Positions 1-8,241 are shown, counted from the stretch's first letter. The stretch is 64,000 nucleotides of DNA from Photorhabdus sp. CRCIA-P01 (GCF_003545805.1 NZ_NMQR01000014.1:1-64000), one strand, 5' to 3'. Notes: generated by a model not told the origin, from the letters alone. Numbers and translations: made by a program.

Positions 1-353
1 TAAAGGGAGTTGTGAGTCAAGATCACGTGCATATACTCGTCAGCAGTCCCCCAACATTAGCGCCAAGTGAAATCATGAGAAGGCTGAAGGGGAGAACGGC
101 CAGTAAGCTGTTTGAAGAATTTTCGCATTTGAAAAAGCGGTACTGGGGCCAACATTTTTGGGGGCGAGGCTATTTTTGTGCAACGGTGGGGCAGTTAACG
201 GAGGAAATGATCAAAAGCTATTTAGAACATCATTTTGAACCCAATCCGAATGATAATTTCAGGATGGATAATTGACGCGTCGTTTAGCCGACGCGTATCC
301 GGACTTTCAGTCCGTTAATCACTAACCCACCTACTTTAGTAGGTGGTTGTTTA
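1..353 (+). mobile_element. Right end of an IS200/IS605-family insertion sequence (truncated by window edge)
   Basis: The element consists of the 3' part of a TnpA gene followed by a non-coding tail with three hairpins: an 8-bp stem at 275-296 (ACGCGTCG arms), a 6-bp stem at 300-314 (CGGACT arms) and an 8-bp stem with a TTTA loop at 327-346 (CCACCTAC arms). Subterminal hairpins without terminal inverted repeats are how this family marks its ends for single-strand transposition. The downstream ATPase reading frame becomes open exactly at the last hairpin, so the right boundary lies near 347-353. The left end is outside the window. The exact cleavage site cannot be fixed without an empty-site comparison. 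Confidence 0.75.
3..275 (+). CDS. tnpA: IS200/IS605 family transposase TnpA, C-terminal part
   Basis: This is the C-terminal two thirds of a TnpA-type HUH (Y1) transposase, which moves single-stranded DNA by nicking at subterminal hairpins. The frame is open from the window edge, so the 5' end is missing and the GTG at 12 is internal. The HUH metal-binding motif is visible as DHVHIL, and a C-terminal helix with the likely catalytic tyrosine lies in IKSYLEHH. Family members are about 130-150 residues; roughly 90 are present here. No tnpB follows, so this is probably an IS200-like single-gene element. The catalytic residues are intact in the visible part. Confidence 0.85.
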   Translation, partial: KGVVSQDHVHILVSSPPTLAPSEIMRRLKGRTASKLFEEFSHLKKRYWGQHFWGRGYFCATVGQLTEEMIKSYLEHHFEPNPNDNFRMDN

Positions 354-994
354 GTGAGTATTGTAGTGGTTCAGTTCAGAAAGATAATTTTTCACAGAAT
401 GCGGATAAAATTATTGTAATAGATGATCCTATTTCTAGTCTTTCACACAATCATGTATATGATGTAGCATCTTTAATTCAACAAAGAATAATAGATGGTG
501 GTTTTTCACAGATTTTTATTTTAACACATAGTTTATTCTTCTTTCACGAGTTAATTAAAATAAAAAGCCATAATTCAGAATGTCCTAAAAATTATAATTT
601 ATTTAGAGTGACTAAGAATGAGTATAGTATAATTTCCAAAATAAAACCCAATGAAATAAAAAATGATTATCAGTCATTTTGGCAAGCATTGAAGGATGCA
701 AAGGCAGGAGTAACATCTCCTGTTATTGTACCTAATATGATGAGAAATATATTAGAGTATTATTTTACTTTTATCCATCAAGAGGATAGCTTAAAAAAAG
801 CAATCGATAAGATATGTGAAAAAGAACCTGAATACAAAGCGTTGTATCGTTTTGTTAGTAGAGGATCTCACTCTGATGGTTTCAATATTAATGATTATGG
901 GCAAATAAGTACACAGCTTTATTTTTCTACATTTAGAAGAATATTTGAGGAAACTGGGTTTCATTCTCATTATGAAAAAATGATGGAAGATTAA
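347..994 (+). pseudogene. Headless AAA_13-type ATPase (C-terminal remnant, RloC/PrrC-like NTPase relatives)
   Basis: About 215 residues remain of a larger ABC-like ATPase. A Walker B/D-loop segment (IIVIDDPISSL, near residue 22) and an H-loop-like ILTHS at about 58 are seen, and the C-terminus carries RFVSRGSHSDGF, which resembles the R-E/G-SHS signature near the end of AAA_13 proteins. The Walker A and ABC signature parts, which should lie upstream, are absent. The frame begins at the terminal hairpin of the IS element with only a weak TTG start, so the IS truncated the gene. Relatives occur in anticodon-nuclease and other anti-phage proteins, but the effector of this copy is lost or unknown. 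It should have no ATPase activity. Confidence 0.7.
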
Positions 995-1001
995 GGATTA
1001 G

Positions 1002-1247
1002 TTAAAATTGGAGAGGAATACGTAAGCTGATTTTACCACTGGCTGGGCGTTGAGGGCTGAGTCTATGTTCAGCACAGTAAGTCAAATAGTCATCTATTGC
1101 CTCTTCAAAAGCAGTGCGTAGTTCATTCACGTTATCAGCATGAAAACCAATTACATCATTGATGCCAGCAATATGACCGATTAAACACTGATCTTCATCG
1201 CTATATTCAATTTTTGCAGCATAGCCTTTATATATCATGGTATTCAT
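1002..1247 (-). pseudogene. hicB: HicB-family antitoxin, C-terminally truncated
   Basis: The 81-residue product matches the N-terminal HicB fold: it starts MNTMIYKGYAAKIEYSDED and continues with GHIAGINDVIGFHAD and an acidic helix. Full HicB proteins of this subtype run to about 110 residues and end in a ribbon-helix-helix/CopG-like DNA-binding part. Here the frame stops right after GKISLRI, so that part is missing. The stop is 8 bp from the stop of the converging ATPase remnant, which points to a recombination junction. The start codon overlaps the stop of a short upstream frame (ATGA at 1244-1247). No intact hicA toxin is visible on either side, so this is probably a non-functional relic. 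Confidence 0.7.
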
Positions 1248-1330
1248 AGTGTTATTCCTATAGCCTCAAGAAATGTTCTGGCATCACGTACCTGATAGGG
1301 TTTAGCTTCCCCAAGCGATATTAAGATATT
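1244..1330 (-). pseudogene. 3' tail of an unidentified gene coupled to hicB
   Basis: A 28-codon open tail (ending ARTFLEAIGITL) runs into the hicB start with an ATGA stop/start overlap, the usual mark of two genes in one operon. In a complete module the partner would be the toxin gene, but the residues do not look like HicA to me. An in-frame stop precedes it at about 1333-1331, so only a scrap survives. Confidence 0.3.
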
Positions 1331-1591
1331 TCAATCATCAATTTATCTGATATTCGTGACTATTCTACTAATGAAAACGATGGAATTAATGATAAAAAAT
1401 TTATTATAAGACATTATATTGATTTTTTATGAAGTAACATTTTAATAAATGATGAGATAATAGAGTGATAATGATATATAACCACCAACAATTTACTAAT
1501 GGCGCTCCTCTTTTACTAGTCCTAATTATCAGGTAGAGTAAAAGTTTATGACAATATAAAAGAAGACATTTTTACCTTGATCTATATTGAT
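1331..1591. other. AT-rich intergenic stretch, no gene recognised
   Basis: Between the hicB operon scrap and the DUF2335 gene lies AT-rich sequence with stops in all frames. No promoter, hairpin or repeat stands out with confidence. Confidence 0.5.
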
Positions 1592-1984
1592 TTATTTTAT
1601 AAATGGTTGTGGATTTATATTTAAAACATAAATAATTAGAATCGTTGTTACCGTACCGCTTCCGATGATTCCGGCTAACCAATTATGCCCGTTTAAACCT
1701 AAGATTAAAGCGACAAACAGAGAGATAAAAGTGAGTAATAATCCATAATTTTGCCCCCTGATACTTTTTCTTACCATTTGCTCTAAGGCGACTTTTTCCA
1801 TCTCGTGTCTATACCTCTGTTGTTGTTCGATTAGGGTTATAAATCGGTCAGCAGCTCCCTTTGTATGTTGTTCATAGAGCCTTAATATCTCTGAATCAGG
1901 CAATTGATAATATAATGGATTGATATCACCTTGATTAGATTGTTTAGCTATTTTCGGATGTTTTCCGGTGATTCTTCTGGTCAT
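1592..1984 (-). CDS. DUF2335 family membrane protein
   Basis: The 130-residue product carries the DUF2335 pattern: a short basic N-terminus, the LPDSEILRLYEQHTKGAADR region, a charged amphipathic helix with RYRHEMEK, and two hydrophobic segments at the C-terminus (about 88-106 and 110-128). The function of the family is unknown; it turns up in prophage and genomic-island contexts. The ATG at 1984 is preferred because GGGAAAGAG lies just upstream; an alternative ATG at 2023 would add 13 residues. The start overlaps the end of the preceding small frame by 41 bp. The gene lies in an accessory patch next to a truncated toxin-antitoxin module. Confidence 0.7.
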   Translation of the reverse strand: MTRRITGKHPKIAKQSNQGDINPLYYQLPDSEILRLYEQHTKGAADRFITLIEQQQRYRHEMEKVALEQMVRKSIRGQNYGLLLTFISLFVALILGLNGHNWLAGIIGSGTVTTILIIYVLNINPQPFIK

Positions 1985-2195
1985 ATATCGTCTCTTTCCC
2001 TGTAGATAATATGATTTCATCATTGAATTGCTTTAATACGGCAGCAAAATCTGCGCGGACTTTATCCAGATCATCTGCTAAAGTATCAACGTCACTTTTC
2101 TGTGGGATAAGATCAAAATAGTTTGTATTGGGCATAATATAGAATTTCGGTGAAATTGATCTTAATTTATGAAAGTATTGTATGAAAATGTTCAT
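1944..2195 (-). CDS. Small hypothetical protein upstream of DUF2335 gene
   Basis: This 83-residue frame is not recognised. Residues 35-58 (DVDTLADDLDKVRADFAAVLK and onward) look like one acidic amphipathic helix or coiled coil, and the rest is poor in hydrophobic segments. It runs in the same direction as the DUF2335 gene and overlaps its start, suggesting co-translation. A second ATG at 2135 would give a 63-residue product starting at MPNTNYF. It may be a real small partner or a remnant; there is no domain evidence either way. Confidence 0.4.
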   Translation of the reverse strand: MNIFIQYFHKLRSISPKFYIMPNTNYFDLIPQKSDVDTLADDLDKVRADFAAVLKQFNDEIILSTGKETIYDQKNHRKTSENS

Positions 2196-2236
2196 TATAT
2201 TACCTGTATTATTAGTTGTTTCTATTAGTTAAATGA

Positions 2237-2377
2237 CTTAGCATCAATGATGCTTTATTGGATTTTGATTTAAGAATCATACCTGATAAATATACTTATG
2301 CCATAGAAATATTGCGAGACGCTTCAAAGAAAGGAGTGAAAATAATGGAATGCAATTTCATTCAAGATAATGATTAA
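2237..2377 (+). pseudogene. Possible coding scrap without start codon
   Basis: A 46-codon frame with protein-like composition (DALLDFDLRIIPDKYTYAIE, then a lysine-rich stretch) is open between two stops and has only a late ATG at about 2345. Codon use looks like coding DNA. It is probably the 3' remnant of a lost gene, in keeping with the decayed neighbourhood. No family was recognised. Confidence 0.25.
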
Positions 2378-2472
2378 TCGTTTATATAGAATTATTCATT
2401 AGTATGATTTACGACGAAAAGTATCAGAATATGCTATAGTGCCGGCTAGTTTTCTTATATTTTGGGAATTTT

Positions 2473-3291
2473 ATGTCTTATCAATGCCCCTTATGTCATC
2501 ACGCTTTATTGCTCACTCGACAGCAATGGCGCTGTGAGAATAATCATCAGTTTGATTGTGCTAAAGAAGGGTATGTCAATTTAATGCCCGTTCAGCATAA
2601 AAGGTCCAAGGAACCAGGTGATAGCCCAGAGATGATGCAATCAAGAAGAGCATTTTTGGATTCAGGGCATTATCAACCATTACAACAACGGGTTTCGGAA
2701 TTACTGGAAAAGTATCTGCCAGAAAGTACAGTGAGTTTGCTGGATATAGGATGTGGTGAAGGTTATTACACTGCCGCGGTTGAAGCACAGTTAAGCAAGA
2801 GACGTAATCTTGGAATCTATGGGTTAGATGTTGCTAAGGTCGCGGTTCGTTATGGCGCTAAGCGCTATCCTGCTGTTAGCTTTTGTGTTGCGTCGAGTCA
2901 TCGTTTGCCGTTTGCCGATAAATCGCTTGCCGGGGTATTAAGGATTTATGCGCCTTGCAAAGCGGAAGAGTTGGCAAGGGTGGTTAAGCCACAGGGAATT
3001 GTTTTGACAGTCACTCCTGGTCCTCGCCATCTTTATCAGCTTAAAGAGTTGATTTATCAAAATACTCATCTTCATTCATTGAAGGCGGAACCGTTGGAAG
3101 GATTTGAATTGATAACCGATGAATCGCTATCTTATCCAATGAAATTAGATGGCGTACAAGCGCATCATTTATTACAGATGACACCATTTGCCTGGCGAGC
3201 AACAGAAGATGTGAAAAAAGGATTAGCGGATAGAGCGTTGTTTGAATGTGAAACTGATTTTATACTGCGGGTCTATCAACGCCTTAAATGA
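2473..3291 (+). CDS. rlmA: 23S rRNA (guanine(745)-N(1))-methyltransferase RlmA
   Basis: RlmA methylates N1 of G745 in helix 35 of 23S rRNA with S-adenosylmethionine, in the cytoplasm. The product is 272 residues (E. coli 269). The N-terminal zinc ribbon uses C5, C8, C21 and H25, and the SAM-binding Rossmann core shows LDIGCGEGYYT at about residue 90. The ATG at 2473 gives the expected N-terminus MSYQCPLC. It is a single gene with its own terminator (3301-3342), convergent with mntP as in E. coli. It marks the return from the accessory patch to conserved gene order. Confidence 0.95.
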   Translation: MSYQCPLCHHALLLTRQQWRCENNHQFDCAKEGYVNLMPVQHKRSKEPGDSPEMMQSRRAFLDSGHYQPLQQRVSELLEKYLPESTVSLLDIGCGEGYYTAAVEAQLSKRRNLGIYGLDVAKVAVRYGAKRYPAVSFCVASSHRLPFADKSLAGVLRIYAPCKAEELARVVKPQGIVLTVTPGPRHLYQLKELIYQNTHLHSLKAEPLEGFELITDESLSYPMKLDGVQAHHLLQMTPFAWRATEDVKKGLADRALFECETDFILRVYQRLK

Positions 3292-3300
3292 TTAAGATTT

Positions 3301-3342
3301 CAGCCCAAAATATAACGTTTAATAGATAAATATTTTGGGCTG
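3301..3342. terminator. Bidirectional terminator between rlmA and mntP
   Basis: A 12-bp perfect inverted repeat (CAGCCCAAAATA / TATTTTGGGCTG) lies between the two converging stop codons. The A/T-rich outer part gives U-tracts on both strands. Confidence 0.7.
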
Positions 3343-3348
3343 GTGGCG

Positions 3349-3930
3349 TTATTTGGCGTACATAAATAATTCGAGATGCTCAAATAAGATATTGAAGCCA
3401 ATTGCAATCAGAGTCAACCCGCCAATAAGCTCAGCGCGTTTGCCTAGCAGTGGGCCAATATAACGGCCGATTAATATACCCAATGTTGCCATAATCATTG
3501 TCATCATGCCGATAGCCATTGCGGTATGTACGATATTGACTTGAAGGAAAGCGAGCCCGATACCAACAGCCATTGCATCCAGGCTGGTGGCAATGGCTGT
3601 TGTTATTAGTACTATTGAATTATGGCGGCAGGGTGATTCACACTTTTTTTCCTGATTTGCTTTAAAGCTCTCTGTAATCATTCTACAACCTAGAACAAAT
3701 AACAGAGTGAAGGCAATCCAGTGATCCCACTCCATAATATACTGGCTGGCGTAAAGCCCGATAGACCAGCCAATCAATGGGGTACAGGCTTCTACCAAGC
3801 CAAATATCAAACCTGTACGGATTGCTTCGCGAAAATGTGGTCTATGTAGTGTGGCCCCTTTACAAATTGCAGCAGCAAAGGCATCCATTGAGAGCGCTAA
3901 AGCTAGGATAAGGGTTGCGTACATATTCAT
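3349..3930 (-). CDS. mntP: Manganese efflux pump MntP
   Basis: MntP exports Mn2+ across the inner membrane and protects against manganese excess. The 193-residue product has six hydrophobic segments and the family's twin acidic motifs in membrane helices (LSMDAFAAA near residue 15 and SLDAMAVG in the middle). The start [18 protein letters not shown] agrees with E. coli MntP (188 residues). A long leader on its 5' side contains a yybP-ykoY Mn2+ riboswitch, so expression should rise with Mn2+; in E. coli MntR also regulates it. It is monocistronic between yobD and rlmA. Confidence 0.93.
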   Translation of the reverse strand: MNMYATLILALALSMDAFAAAICKGATLHRPHFREAIRTGLIFGLVEACTPLIGWSIGLYASQYIMEWDHWIAFTLLFVLGCRMITESFKANQEKKCESPCRHNSIVLITTAIATSLDAMAVGIGLAFLQVNIVHTAMAIGMMTMIMATLGILIGRYIGPLLGKRAELIGGLTLIAIGFNILFEHLELFMYAK

Positions 3931-4087
3931 TAATATAGCCTCGGTTGGGTGTTTCCATATACATATAATCCATCCCCAACCAATGATGGTGTTATATGCA
4001 ATGGTCTTGCCAACCGAATTAATAGCTATCCCATTAGGCTATTGTATTTGCTATTTTGAGCAACAATAATACCTGTTAAGATAGCAA

Positions 4088-4192
4088 TAAGGCTACCCGC
4101 ACCACGTTTATTTTGTAACGAGCGTGTTGATACGGGCTTTTCAGAGAAGTTAACTAAATCGTTTCTCTGAAACAGGCTACTCCCCATGACAA
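4088..4192 (-). promoter_or_regulatory. yybP-ykoY (Mn2+) riboswitch in the mntP leader
   Basis: On the - strand the leader carries the conserved GGGGAGTAGCC loop (complement of 4176-4186), a 7-bp stem built from CAGAGAA/TTCTCTG, and further down GTGCGGGTAGCC (around 4091-4102). These are the paired L1 and L3 elements that dock around Mn2+ in this class. The position upstream of mntP is the same as in E. coli. The exact ends and the expression platform were not modelled; about 150 bases separate it from the start codon. Confidence 0.75.
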
Positions 4193-4292
4193 TTTAAAAG
4201 ATAGCACAATAATTCAAAAAGGGAAAATAATATTATTTTTAGGGTTAAAGTATGATGTTGATAATAATTATCATTATCTTCTTTATAGGGAA

Positions 4293-4323
4293 AATAAAAG
4301 TCAGCGTGAGGCTGACTTTTATT
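4293..4323 (-). terminator. Terminator downstream of yobD
   Basis: A 13-bp perfect inverted repeat (AATAAAAGTCAGC / GCTGACTTTTATT) with a 5-base loop lies 32 bp beyond the yobD stop. It can work on both strands. Confidence 0.8.
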
Positions 4324-4354
4324 ATTTATGTTTTTATATATTATTTTTTCTTAT

Positions 4355-4813
4355 CTATCTGTTTTCGACGAGAAATTTATAGATTCTTTCTAAATCATCA
4401 AGTTGGCTTGCTGATATATATAATTTCTTGTTTTCTAAACCAATAACCAGGATGCCATCTTCAGATAAATTCATGGTTTTTATCCGATTATAGGAAATAA
4501 AGGTATTTGCATAGAAGAAACCGTTATTTTTAAATAATAGTTTAGGCGAACGTATGTAGGCAAGATAAATAGTCACCAGGATAGTAAACAGCAATAAATA
4601 TGTGGTTAAACGGCTACCATAAGCGGTAATATTATTATAAACAACAATAAGTATCAGGATAATAAAGATGAGTGCATCAATTTTATGTTTTCTTTTTAGC
4701 TTTATTTGTAGGTGAGTTTTCCCTTTCATCAAATTAACCACGAATTCATCATAAACAGCAAAAGCTAGCATTAGTAAGATTAAACCAACTAATACCATAT
4801 CATTAAGGCCCAT
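4355..4813 (-). CDS. yobD: UPF0266 membrane protein YobD
   Basis: The product is 152 residues, the same length as E. coli YobD. It has an N-terminal membrane segment (about 7-22), a basic loop (KLKRKHK) and two more membrane segments (about 46-62 and 70-86). A soluble C-terminal domain, probably cytoplasmic, ends in DDLERIYKFL. Its function is unknown. It sits between manZ and mntP on the same strand as in E. coli and could be read through from manXYZ, although a strong hairpin separates it from manZ. Confidence 0.9.
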   Translation of the reverse strand: MGLNDMVLVGLILLMLAFAVYDEFVVNLMKGKTHLQIKLKRKHKIDALIFIILILIVVYNNITAYGSRLTTYLLLFTILVTIYLAYIRSPKLLFKNNGFFYANTFISYNRIKTMNLSEDGILVIGLENKKLYISASQLDDLERIYKFLVENR

Positions 4814-4840
4814 TCCTTATCCCTGTATTGTTATGAAAAA

Positions 4841-4866
4841 GAAAATAGGGGGAGGAATTCCTCCCC
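4841..4866 (-). terminator. Terminator of manXYZ
   Basis: The perfect palindrome at 4849-4866 (GGGGAGGAATTCCTCCCC) follows the manZ stop and is trailed on the - strand by a T-rich run (complement of 4832-4847). Confidence 0.75.
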
Positions 4867-4879
4867 GAATGATATTGTA

Positions 4880-5746
4880 CTAGAGACCAAGGAAACCAAA
4901 TCTGGCACCAATAATCCCCAGGATAAAGAAGCCAATAATGATCCACAGGGCATTGACTTTATGTCGTAATAACCACATACAAGCAAATGTCAGCAAAAGA
5001 GGTACCAAGCCTGGCATCAACTGATCGAGGATATTCTGAACCGTGGTTATTGTCGTTTCACCCGTCTGTTGGTTAGGAATTTCTGATACAACCAACGGGA
5101 TATTAACTTTCGTCCATTTATTAACTAATGCCCCCATGACAAATAGACCAAGGATTGACGCTCCTTCGGTCATTTTTTGCAAGAAGCCGCCACCCATATC
5201 CTGAACGATATTGATTCCTTTCTTATAACCATAAGAGATGCCTGAATAGAGAACTAATAGGCGTACCAGATTGAATAAGAAGAAGAACAAGACAGGCCCA
5301 AGCCAGCTACCACTCATTGCCAGGCCAGCACCCAAAGCAGCAAATACTGGGCGGACTGTCCCCCAGAAAATAGGGTCACCAACACCGGCCAGTGGCCCCA
5401 TCAGACCGACTTTGATACCGTTAATCGCCCCATCATCAATCGTTGCGCCATTAGCACGCTGTTCCTCCATTGCCAGAGTGACACCCAGTACAGGTGCGAC
5501 GACGTAAGGGTGAGTGTTAAAGAATTCAAGGTGGCGTTTGAGTGCCTGTTTACGCTCATCGGTATTTTCTGGATACAAACGACGAAGAGCTGGAACCATA
5601 GAGAAACAGAAACCCAAAGCCTGCATACGTTCAAAGTTCCATGAACCTTGAAACACATTGGAACGGAGAAATACACCACGGATATCACTGGGTGTCAGTT
5701 TTTTCTGGCCTGCTGTCTGAGCAGTCGTTTTTGTTGTATCTAACAT
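4880..5746 (-). CDS. manZ: PTS mannose-family enzyme IID (ManZ)
   Basis: ManZ is one of the two membrane subunits of the mannose/glucosamine/2-deoxyglucose phosphotransferase permease. The 288-residue product has the EIID pattern: a long cytoplasmic N-terminal domain (SDIRGVFLRSNVFQGSWNFE, ALGFCFSMVP) and a C-terminal membrane anchor ending in IIGARFGFLGL. The ATG at 5746 is chosen over 5755 because AAGGA is correctly spaced only for it and it gives MLDTTKT, like E. coli. It is last in the manX-manY-manZ operon, 13 bp after manY. Confidence 0.93.
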   Translation of the reverse strand: MLDTTKTTAQTAGQKKLTPSDIRGVFLRSNVFQGSWNFERMQALGFCFSMVPALRRLYPENTDERKQALKRHLEFFNTHPYVVAPVLGVTLAMEEQRANGATIDDGAINGIKVGLMGPLAGVGDPIFWGTVRPVFAALGAGLAMSGSWLGPVLFFFLFNLVRLLVLYSGISYGYKKGINIVQDMGGGFLQKMTEGASILGLFVMGALVNKWTKVNIPLVVSEIPNQQTGETTITTVQNILDQLMPGLVPLLLTFACMWLLRHKVNALWIIIGFFILGIIGARFGFLGL

Positions 5747-5759
5747 GTTGCTCATCCTT

Positions 5760-6560
5760 TTAATCTAATTCGTTATCAAGGTCGTTATCGGTGTGCCCAG
5801 GGGCAGCCACGACCTGAGATTTGTTATATTTAGGGCTTAGCTGGATGTACAGCACGGCCATGACAATACCAATAATGCCTAATGCAACCAGGTTAAATTC
5901 AGTGAATGCCGCCGTGACGAATCCGAGGTAGAAGAAGGGCATTAGGTAACCGGCACGCATCATGTTGATAACCATTGCGTAACCCACAACGACGATCATG
6001 CCCCCTGCGATATTCAAGCCATCTGTTACCACTTTTGGAATAGAGGCAAGTAGCTGTTGAACTTCATTGGTACCCACCGATAGGGCAACGATCAGGGCAG
6101 GGATGGCGATACGCATAGCCTGGAGCAGTAATGCGGATAGATGGATAAAGCTAATCGCCCGCAGACTGCCACGTTCTGCCGCGTTGTCCGCCGCATGCTG
6201 GAAGGCGACGGTGATGGTACGTACAATGATAGTCAGAACTTGCCCTGCTGCTGCCAACGGAATGGCCAAAGCAATACCTTCACCGATATCACGACCACCC
6301 GCGATGACCAGAATCGTTGAGATGATTGATGCTAAGGCTGCATCCGGGGCAATGGCCGCACCGATATTCATCCAGCCAAGGGCGATCATCTCTAGCGTAC
6401 CGCCGATAATGATACCGGTTGTCATATCACCGAGAATGATCCCGATTAAGGTGCAAGCCACGAGTGGGCGGTGGAATTGAAATTCATCAAGAATGGAATC
6501 CATTCCGACTATACAAGCTACGATGAATATCAATGCAATTTGAACAACGGTAATTTCCAT
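5760..6560 (-). CDS. manY: PTS mannose-family enzyme IIC (ManY)
   Basis: ManY forms the sugar channel of the mannose PTS together with ManZ. The 266-residue product (E. coli 266) is almost wholly hydrophobic, with GMDSILDEFQFHRPL near the N-terminus and the glycine-rich IIIGGTLEMIALGWMNIGAA region typical of EIIC of the mannose-fructose-sorbose family. ManYZ orthologues are also entry points for phage lambda DNA and some bacteriocins in relatives. It follows manX by 75 bp. Confidence 0.94.
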   Translation of the reverse strand: MEITVVQIALIFIVACIVGMDSILDEFQFHRPLVACTLIGIILGDMTTGIIIGGTLEMIALGWMNIGAAIAPDAALASIISTILVIAGGRDIGEGIALAIPLAAAGQVLTIIVRTITVAFQHAADNAAERGSLRAISFIHLSALLLQAMRIAIPALIVALSVGTNEVQQLLASIPKVVTDGLNIAGGMIVVVGYAMVINMMRAGYLMPFFYLGFVTAAFTEFNLVALGIIGIVMAVLYIQLSPKYNKSQVVAAPGHTDNDLDNELD

Positions 6561-6598
6561 TGTTTGTCTCCTGTAACCAAATTAAATTTGGGAAGAAA

Positions 6599-6632
6599 TT
6601 TTTGTCATTGAGTAATTTTTGTCATTGAGTAA
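6599..6632. repeat. Perfect 17-bp tandem duplication in the manX-manY spacer
   Basis: TTTTTGTCATTGAGTAA occurs twice head to tail (6599-6615 and 6616-6632) directly after the manX stop codon. The 12-base core GTCATTGAGTAA also occurs after yebY (around 16670), which may be chance. It looks like a recent slippage event and has no obvious regulatory content. Confidence 0.8.
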
Positions 6633-6635
6633 TAG

Positions 6636-7619
6636 TTAAATTGCTCTGATCTGATTTTCGTTTTTAACCTTCTGGAGTAGATCCATCATTTGTAAGCGGC
6701 TATCACTGGCAACCTTACGGGCTTCAAGTTCAATGCCTCGTTCATCTAGTTTTTTGAAGGCTGCAATATCGGTTTCATCAACGGATATTGCGTTGTTAAC
6801 TTGCGTTTTTCCCTGACGGAAAGCCATTCCACCAATGTTGATAGAAGTGATATCGACACCATCTTCGACTAAACGCAAAACATCTGTTGGGTTTGTAAAC
6901 AGCAACATGACACGTTCATTGGCATATTTCGGGTTGTTATAAACGCGAACACATTTTGCAACATCAACAACGTGAGCACTGAGCCCCGGTGGAGCAACTT
7001 GTTTTAGCAAGGTGGTACGGACAGTATCAGCAGCAACTTCATCGCTGACGACAATGATCCGTTTGACATTGGTCTCTTTTGTCCAACGAGTAGCGACCTG
7101 ACCATGAATGAGGCGGTCATCAATTCGAGCTAATGCAATTTTCATATGACCGCCGGTTGATGGTGCAAATGAAGGCGCCGCAACGGATGCTACGGGTTTG
7201 GCTGGTTCAGCTTTTTGAGGTTCTTCCGTTTTCAGGGCCCGGATGCCTTCTTTCCCTGTTTCCAGAGCAATAGAAACCAGTTCTGCCAGAGATGGGTCAT
7301 CATCTCGACACATAAAGGTTTCAACCAACATTGGAACGTTAACTCCGGTGATGATCTCATAATTCTCTTTATCTACGGCAATACGGCTAGCCGCATTGAA
7401 TGGACTTCCTCCCCATGTATCGACAAGAAACAATACACCTTGCTCTGTATTAAGTGTTTCCAGTTTACTGTTGTATTTTTCAAATAAGGTATCGGCATTT
7501 TCACCAGGAACGAAGTCAATGTAAGAAACATTTTCTTGCTCTCCAATTAACATCTCCGCGGTACGAAGCAGTTGCTCAGCCGCAGACCCGTGTGTGCCAA
7601 TCATAATGGCTATACTCAC
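6636..7619 (-). CDS. manX: PTS mannose-family enzyme IIAB (ManX)
   Basis: ManX passes phosphate from HPr to the incoming sugar. The 327-residue product (E. coli 323) has an IIA domain (about 1-125) with the phosphoryl histidine H10 in MIGTHGSAAEQL. A Pro/Ala-rich linker (about 132-157) follows, then an IIB domain with the second phosphorylated histidine H172 in RIDDRLIHGQV. It is the first gene of manXYZ. In E. coli the operon is activated by CRP and repressed by Mlc; no operator could be assigned here with confidence. An ERIC repeat sits just upstream. Confidence 0.95.
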   Translation of the reverse strand: MSIAIMIGTHGSAAEQLLRTAEMLIGEQENVSYIDFVPGENADTLFEKYNSKLETLNTEQGVLFLVDTWGGSPFNAASRIAVDKENYEIITGVNVPMLVETFMCRDDDPSLAELVSIALETGKEGIRALKTEEPQKAEPAKPVASVAAPSFAPSTGGHMKIALARIDDRLIHGQVATRWTKETNVKRIIVVSDEVAADTVRTTLLKQVAPPGLSAHVVDVAKCVRVYNNPKYANERVMLLFTNPTDVLRLVEDGVDITSINIGGMAFRQGKTQVNNAISVDETDIAAFKKLDERGIELEARKVASDSRLQMMDLLQKVKNENQIRAI

Positions 7620-7643
7620 CTGTTTTCCCCTCTGTTAATAATA

Positions 7644-7770
7644 TATCCCCTTCATCTTTCAAGCTGCTGCTTTGTTGGCTGCTTTCACTCACCCCAGTCA
7701 CATCGTTAGCTATGCTCCTGGGGATTTATTCACTTGCCGCCGCGCTGCAACTCGAAATCTATTAGGTATA
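7644..7770. repeat. ERIC element 1
   Basis: This is a 127-bp imperfect palindrome bounded by TATA..TATA that contains the ERIC landmarks ATGCTCCTGGGGATT and its partner CACCCCAGTCACAT. It lies 25 bp upstream of manX and would be transcribed into its leader if the promoter lies further out. Confidence 0.9.
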
Positions 7771-8162
7771 AACGCAGGATTACTACAAAGTTACTGCAAT
7801 AATTTTGATGAATCATTCCTCCAATAAAAATCTTATTTGTACAAATAGTGACCTTTTATCAATATGATACCTAAATATTTGACTTGATTTAGACTTTATC
7901 TCTTATTGACTGTAAAAATCGGCTGTTAGATTAACATTAGAAATACCGGAGGAAAATTGCTGTCAGTCAGAAAAAATGAAATAGATAAAAATGTTAACCA
8001 CAAAACAATTTAATAAGCTAAAAATTGTAAAATTAATTTATAATTATCTATAATTTGCTTATTGTTAGATGTTTATTCTGTTTATGGTAACATCTTATTA
8101 ATTTAAAATTAAAAATATATTCATCTTTTTAGATCAAAAGATGATCATTTTAAGTTTTGGTC
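7771..8162. other. AT-rich upstream region of manXYZ
   Basis: About 390 bp without a credible gene separate the ERIC element from the sdaA terminator. It must carry the manXYZ promoter (- strand). Many A/T-rich hexamers could act as -10 boxes, so no single promoter is called. Confidence 0.5.
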
Positions 8163-8196
8163 AAAAAATATCCCAACCATAAGGTAGGGATATTTT
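8163..8196 (-). terminator. Terminator of sdaA
   Basis: AATATCCC and GGGATATT arms flank a 12-base loop, and on the - strand the hairpin is followed by TTTTTTGA. It lies 46 bp past the sdaA stop. Confidence 0.7.
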
Positions 8197-8241
8197 CATG
8201 ACAGAAGCATTTACTGATTAAAAAACAGGTTATTTATTTGA

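Noticed and set aside
4252-4446. 64-codon frame opposite the yobD terminator
   Set aside because: It consists of low-complexity Ile/Phe residues from AT-rich DNA and overlaps the yobD 3' end antisense.
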